Shown here piece after piece: positions 5,462 to 8,488 of a stretch of DNA of 8,488 bases (its first letter is position 1; every line of letters starts with the position of its first letter). The notes under the pieces were generated by a model. It saw only the letters and a program-made list of their open reading frames with translations, ran no database searches and was not told the DNA's origin. Source of the stretch: an uncultured Collinsella sp. (lineage in GTDB: Bacteria > Actinomycetota > Coriobacteriia > Coriobacteriales > Coriobacteriaceae); NCBI GenBank assembly GCA_900549355.1, contig UROA01000086.1, forward strand, positions 1-8,488, read 5' to 3'. Made by a program: the position numbers and the translations under genes.

Positions 5462-6094
5462 CTACAGCGTGCCCTTCTGGCGAGCCTGCTCAATCTCTTC
5501 GAGGGCCTCGGCGGGGGTGAACGAACAGGTGCCGTCGCCGAGCTTGACTACCTGGATATCGTCGCCGGTATGGACCTCTCCGCCCTTTAGTACCACGCCG
5601 AAAACGCCCTCGTGGGGAAAGATGCAGTCGCCGGCGAGATAGTAGATGGCGCAGCGTGTGTGGCAGACCTTGCCGATTTGGCTGATTTCGACAAGCACCT
5701 CGCTGCCAAGCTTGAGCTGCGTGCCCAAGGGGAGCGAGAGCAGGTTGATGCCCCGGGTTGTGAAGTTCTCTCCAAAGTCACCCTTGCGCACATCGAGTCC
5801 GCGGGCCTGCGCCGTCTGGATGGACTCTGCGGCCAAAAAGGAAACCTGACGGTGCCAATGCCCGGCGTGTGCGTCGGAGGCGAGGCCAAATTGCTCTATA
5901 ACGGTGTCGTGTCCATCGGCGACGGGCGACTTGCGCGTGCCCTTGTGTGCCGACGTGTTGATCGAGACGATGCGGGCGGGTCCGTTGTAGGCGTCGTTTG
6001 CCGTGCACAGGGGAGCGGTCGCTTTCGCACGTTCCGCCAGCTCGCGCCTCGCGGCATTGAGGATGGGATTATCGGTCGGATGGTCTTGGGGCAC
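5462..6094 (-). CDS. MOSC-domain protein (molybdenum-cofactor sulfurase C-terminal-like)
   Basis: This 210-residue protein has an N-terminal extension of about 38 residues, then a MOSC domain from about 40 to 185. Visible family features are IVSINTSAHKGTRK, DAHAGHWHRQVSFLAAESI, KGDFGENFTTRGINL and LSLPLGTQLKLGSEV. They are followed by the Cys-bearing ISQIGKVCHTRCAIYYLAGD (Cys144, Cys148) and EGVFGVVLKGGEVHTGD. MOSC domains handle sulfur for molybdenum/tungsten cofactor chemistry or related detoxification reactions. The conserved Cys is the presumed sulfur carrier. In some anaerobes the domain is fused to a MogA-like domain; none is present here, and no other cofactor gene is in view. It starts with GTG at 6094, with GAAAGG 7 bases upstream on the minus strand. 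It is transcribed away from the ligase gene. Confidence 0.87.
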   Translation of the reverse strand: MPQDHPTDNPILNAARRELAERAKATAPLCTANDAYNGPARIVSINTSAHKGTRKSPVADGHDTVIEQFGLASDAHAGHWHRQVSFLAAESIQTAQARGLDVRKGDFGENFTTRGINLLSLPLGTQLKLGSEVLVEISQIGKVCHTRCAIYYLAGDCIFPHEGVFGVVLKGGEVHTGDDIQVVKLGDGTCSFTPAEALEEIEQARQKGTL

Positions 6095-6316
6095 GTGTGC
6101 GCCTTTCGCTCGAAGATGTCAATACGCTGAATCCTACAACAACGGTAGGTTCATTGCCCATTGTCATACAACGGTGGGCGCCGTCTTCGTGCTGGACGAT
6201 TACGTCGATTGCCATAGATACGGTGGAGCTTTGGGCGCCGGCGGCTTGGCACGCTAGAATAAATCAGTTGCGCAAAGACCGCCCGTTGTGTGGGCAGTTC
6301 ATGATAGGAAGTTTCC
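6095..6316 (+). promoter_or_regulatory. Divergent intergenic region with the ligase promoter
   Basis: This 222-base gap separates the minus-strand MOSC gene from the plus-strand ligase gene. For the ligase, TAGAAT at 6255-6260 is a good -10, with a weak TTGGGC at 6231-6236 as possible -35. The 8-base palindrome TTGCGCAA (6268-6275) lies at the predicted start of transcription. The SD AGGAAG (6306-6311) is 5 bases before the ATG. ACGGT-purine-G occurs three times: 6142-6148, 6171-6177 and 6220-6226. TGGGCGCCG occurs twice (6175-6183, 6232-6240). For the MOSC gene I see a minus-strand TTGACA (complement of 6117-6122) but no matching -10. Confidence 0.5.
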
Positions 6317-7573
6317 ATGGCATTGCAATTTACAGAGCGCGAGTTCATTCCCGTGCTGCTTGGTGGCGACATCAACGCCTATTCGGTGGCGCGCGCCTTC
6401 TACGAGGAGTACCAGGTCAAGAGTCTGGTCTTTGGCAAGTATCAGACGGGTCCCGCGTACCGCAGCCAGATTATCGACTACACGCCCAACGTGGATATCG
6501 ACACCATGCCCGTGATGCTCAAAACCGTCAACGGCATTGCCCAATCGCATGCCGACAAGACGATTGTCCTTGTGGGCTGTGGCGACAACTATGTCGCTCT
6601 CGTGGCTCAAGCCAAGGATGCTCATGAGCTGGCGGATAACATCGTCGCTCCCTACGCGCCCTACAGCATGCTCGAGCAGTGCCAGAAGAAGGAGATCTTC
6701 TACGAGCTGTGCGAGAAGCATGGCGTGCCCTATCCGCACACGTTTACCTTTACCAAGGCGATGCTCAATGTCCAGGGTGAGGCGCCTGCCGAAGTGCTCG
6801 ACCAGATCGATTTTCCTTACCCGATGATTCTGAAGCCTTCTGACGGCATCATGTGGTGGCAGCATGAGTTCGAGGGCCAGAAGAAGGCCTATGAGATTGC
6901 CGACCGCGCCGAGCTGGAACAGGTCATTCGCGATTCGTATGCCAGCGGCTACACCGACGACCTGATCTTGCAGGATCGCGTGCCCGGCAACGACGAGTAC
7001 ATGCGCGTGCTCACCAGCTATTCCGACCGCAACGGTAAGGTCCGCATGATGTGCCTGGGCCATGTGCTGCTCGAGGAGCATCAGCCCCACGGTGTCGGCA
7101 ACCATGCCTGTATCATTACCGAGCCCAACGACGAGCTCATGGGCGGCGTGCGCAAGTTGCTCGAGGACCTTCACTTTGTGGGCTATTCCAACTTTGACGT
7201 AAAGTACGACGAGCGCGATGGCTCGTTTAAGTTCTTCGATTTCAACACGCGCCAGGGCCGCAGCAACTACTACGTTACCAACAGCGGCTTTAACGTTGCC
7301 AAGTATGTGGTGGACGAGTATGTGTTCAACCGTCCGTTTGAGCCGGAGTTTGTGACGGCTCAGGACGAGGCCCTGTGGATGGTCGTCCCCATGGGCGTCG
7401 TCGACAAGTACGTCAAGGATCCCGAGCTGCGCGCTAAGGTGCATCGCCTGGACAAGGAAGGCAAGGGCGCCGACCCTTCGTTTATGAAGGGCGACTTTGT
7501 CTTTAACCGCTGGCTGCGCATGTGGCACACCAAGCTGCGCCACTTTAAGCTGTTCAAGACGTATTACAAGTAG
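6317..7573 (+). CDS. ATP-grasp carboxylate-amine ligase, candidate D-aspartate ligase
   Basis: This 418-residue soluble protein has an N-terminal Rossmann-like pre-ATP-grasp region (FIPVLLGGDINAYSVARAFYE, then TIVLVGCGDNYVALVAQ). The ATP-grasp core runs from about 115 to 340: KKEIFYELCEKHGVPYPHTF, PMILKPSDG with nucleotide-binding Lys173, LILQDRVPGNDEY, and the metal-binding FKFFDFNTRQGRSNYYVTN (Asp308, Asn310, Arg312). A basic C-terminal tail follows. ATP-grasp ligases form an acyl phosphate and join it to an amine. The pairing with a racemase gene recalls the Enterococcus faecium D-aspartate ligase/aspartate racemase cluster, which attaches D-Asp to the third stem residue of peptidoglycan precursors. 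Substrate assignment here is inference. The ATG at 6317 follows AGGAAG by 5 bases. Confidence 0.82.
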   Translation: MALQFTEREFIPVLLGGDINAYSVARAFYEEYQVKSLVFGKYQTGPAYRSQIIDYTPNVDIDTMPVMLKTVNGIAQSHADKTIVLVGCGDNYVALVAQAKDAHELADNIVAPYAPYSMLEQCQKKEIFYELCEKHGVPYPHTFTFTKAMLNVQGEAPAEVLDQIDFPYPMILKPSDGIMWWQHEFEGQKKAYEIADRAELEQVIRDSYASGYTDDLILQDRVPGNDEYMRVLTSYSDRNGKVRMMCLGHVLLEEHQPHGVGNHACIITEPNDELMGGVRKLLEDLHFVGYSNFDVKYDERDGSFKFFDFNTRQGRSNYYVTNSGFNVAKYVVDEYVFNRPFEPEFVTAQDEALWMVVPMGVVDKYVKDPELRAKVHRLDKEGKGADPSFMKGDFVFNRWLRMWHTKLRHFKLFKTYYK

Positions 7574-7582
7574 ATGAGCGCG

Positions 7583-7652
7583 GCGCCCGTCCGGTTTGCA
7601 TCGGGCGGGCGCGGGTATGATACGCGCAATTGCGCAAGCGTCACCAAGGAGG
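7583..7652 (+). promoter_or_regulatory. Hairpin, -10 box, palindrome and SD before the racemase gene
   Basis: GCGCCCGTCCG (7583-7593) pairs with CGGGCGGGCGC (7602-7612) as an 11-bp stem with one G-U pair and an 8-base loop. No T-run follows. Three bases later comes TATGAT (7616-7621), then the 12-base palindrome GCGCAATTGCGC (7624-7635), overlapping TTGCGCAA (7630-7637) at the likely transcription start. The SD AAGGAGG is at 7646-7652. The hairpin could end the ligase transcript while the racemase gene restarts from its own promoter; a -35 is not evident. Confidence 0.5.
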
Positions 7653-7657
7653 CGGCG

Positions 7658-8404
7658 ATGGAAAAGCTGGGAGTTATCGGCGGCATGGGCGCCGAGGCCA
7701 CGTCGTATTACTACGACCAGGTGGTGCGTCATACGGCTGCTGCCTGCGATCAGGAACATATCGACATGGTGGTACTCTCCAAGTCGACCATGCCCGACCG
7801 CACGCTGGCCATTAAGACCGGCGAGCATGCCAAACTGCTGGCGACCATGAAAGAGTGTGCCCAGGCACTCGAGTCGCTGGGCTGTGCGCACATTGCCATT
7901 CCCTGCAACACGTCGCACTACTTCTACGACCAGATCCAGTCGTTTACCACAGTGCCGATTATCCACATGCCGCGTGAGTCGGTGCGCTATGCTCTGGCCG
8001 GTGCGGTGATGGGGGAGTGCGAGTTCGATCCCAACCTGAGTATGCCGGCCGAGCCGGTGCACAAGATTGGCATCATGGGCACCGACGGAACCGTGGGCGC
8101 GGGCGTCTACGGCCGCGAATGTAAGGCTGCGGGTGTTGAGGTTGTCTATCCCAGCGAGAAACGTCAGAACGATGTGATGTCGCTTATCTACGATGATGTG
8201 AAGGCCGGACGCGAGCCCGATATGGATAAGTTCGACCGCGTGATGTGGGAGTTCGCCCGTAGCGGCTGCGACCGCGTCATTCTGGCCTGCACCGAGCTAT
8301 CGGTGCTGCAGAAGTACCGAGAGATGCCCGAGATCACCCTCGACGCCATGGACGTCCTGGTGCGTGAATCCATCATCCGCAGCGGCGCCCCCTACCGCCT
8401 CTAG
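7658..8404 (+). CDS. Aspartate/glutamate racemase family protein
   Basis: This 248-residue PLP-independent racemase has the family's two catalytic cysteines in context: IPCNTSHYFYDQI with Cys83 and ILACTELS with Cys211. It starts with the typical KLGVIGGMGAEATSYYYDQ and has the inter-domain strand KIGIMGTDGTVGAGVY near 136-151. Such enzymes interconvert L- and D-aspartate or glutamate by two-base proton transfer. Aspartate is favoured here because the preceding gene is a candidate D-aspartate ligase, but this is inference. Residues about 112-134 form a small insert rich in Glu, Asp, Pro and Met. I chose ATG 7658 because a perfect SD (AAGGAGG, 7646-7652) lies 5 bases upstream. The frame is open from 7574, but the earlier residues come from the hairpin and promoter region and look non-coding. 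Confidence 0.9.
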   Translation: MEKLGVIGGMGAEATSYYYDQVVRHTAAACDQEHIDMVVLSKSTMPDRTLAIKTGEHAKLLATMKECAQALESLGCAHIAIPCNTSHYFYDQIQSFTTVPIIHMPRESVRYALAGAVMGECEFDPNLSMPAEPVHKIGIMGTDGTVGAGVYGRECKAAGVEVVYPSEKRQNDVMSLIYDDVKAGREPDMDKFDRVMWEFARSGCDRVILACTELSVLQKYREMPEITLDAMDVLVRESIIRSGAPYRL

Positions 8405-8410
8405 CTTCCG

Positions 8411-8431
8411 ACCTGTCAAAAAGGGACAGGT
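8411..8431 (+). terminator. Hairpin after the racemase gene, probable terminator
   Basis: ACCTGTC (8411-8417) and GACAGGT (8425-8431) form a perfect 7-bp stem with a 7-base loop (AAAAAGG). The T-rich TAATTTTGG follows. It lies 6 bases after the racemase stop, so it probably ends that transcript. The string is also reminiscent of dispersed palindromic repeats in other bacteria. No gene is visible from 8432 to the window end. Confidence 0.6.
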
Positions 8432-8488
8432 TAATTTTGGTAGGTTTTATCTTGTGAAACAGTAAAGGCCTCGGCTCGTTTGGTGCGA

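Noticed and set aside
5612..6130. Plus-strand open frame opposite the MOSC gene
   Set aside because: The minus-strand frame has the conserved MOSC motifs and both cysteines; the plus-strand product matches nothing.
7574..7657. N-terminal extension of the racemase to an ATG at 7574
   Set aside because: The extra 28 residues are encoded by the hairpin and promoter region, and the perfect AAGGAGG points to the ATG at 7658.
6299..8062. A 587-codon open frame on the minus strand opposite the ligase and racemase genes
   Set aside because: It lies antisense to two well-supported genes with catalytic motifs and good SD sequences. Its protein is a His/Leu/Val-rich shadow typical of GC-rich codon bias.

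Overview
The window is about 8.5 kb of moderately GC-rich bacterial DNA. Coding is dense, most genes have clear Shine-Dalgarno (SD) sequences, and most signals sit in short, AT-richer gaps. The protein set fits a gut actinomycete of the class Coriobacteriia, most likely Collinsella or a close relative: an Ala/Gln-rich coiled-coil secreted lysozyme-like protein, an HTH-like protein beside a membrane-anchored Ser/Thr kinase, an FxLYD protein, and an ATP-grasp ligase next to an aspartate/glutamate racemase. That placement is inferred from protein style, not from a marker gene. I see no rRNA, tRNA, CRISPR array, transposase or phage gene.

Layout. Positions 3-464 (+) are the 3' end of an M20-family amidohydrolase. 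Positions 479-1161 (+) are a complete toxin-first HigB/HigA-type toxin-antitoxin operon, with a consensus TATAAT and three short palindromes in its leader. A small three-segment membrane protein (1191-1514) follows almost directly. A 164-base gap then ends in a 14-bp inverted repeat that buries the ribosome binding site of a single-pass FxLYD-domain protein (1679-2122). Next come a small HTH-like protein (2155-2577) and a Ser/Thr protein kinase with three C-terminal membrane segments (2676-4055). A strong hairpin at 4061-4083 separates the kinase from the convergent minus-strand gene for a secreted coiled-coil, lysozyme-like wall hydrolase (4094-5227). The promoter side of that hydrolase gene carries three copies of an 11-base motif, TCAASTTKAAC. 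A minus-strand MOSC-domain gene (5462-6094) comes next. After a 222-base divergent gap, two plus-strand genes follow: an ATP-grasp carboxylate-amine ligase (6317-7573) and an Asp/Glu racemase (7658-8404). A terminator-like hairpin lies at 8411-8431.

How the genes may work together. The ligase and racemase resemble the known pairing of D-aspartate ligase and aspartate racemase that builds D-Asp cross-bridges in peptidoglycan. Each gene also has the palindrome TTGCGCAA at the predicted transcription start. With the secreted hydrolase, this gives the right half of the window a cell-envelope theme. The left half is accessory or signalling in nature: toxin-antitoxin, small membrane proteins, and an HTH/kinase pair. 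Nothing here is proven to be a new system. The items most worth a second look are the SD-sequestering repeat at 1620-1673, the HTH-kinase module, the repeated operator-like motif at 5291-5396, and the shared TTGCGCAA sites.
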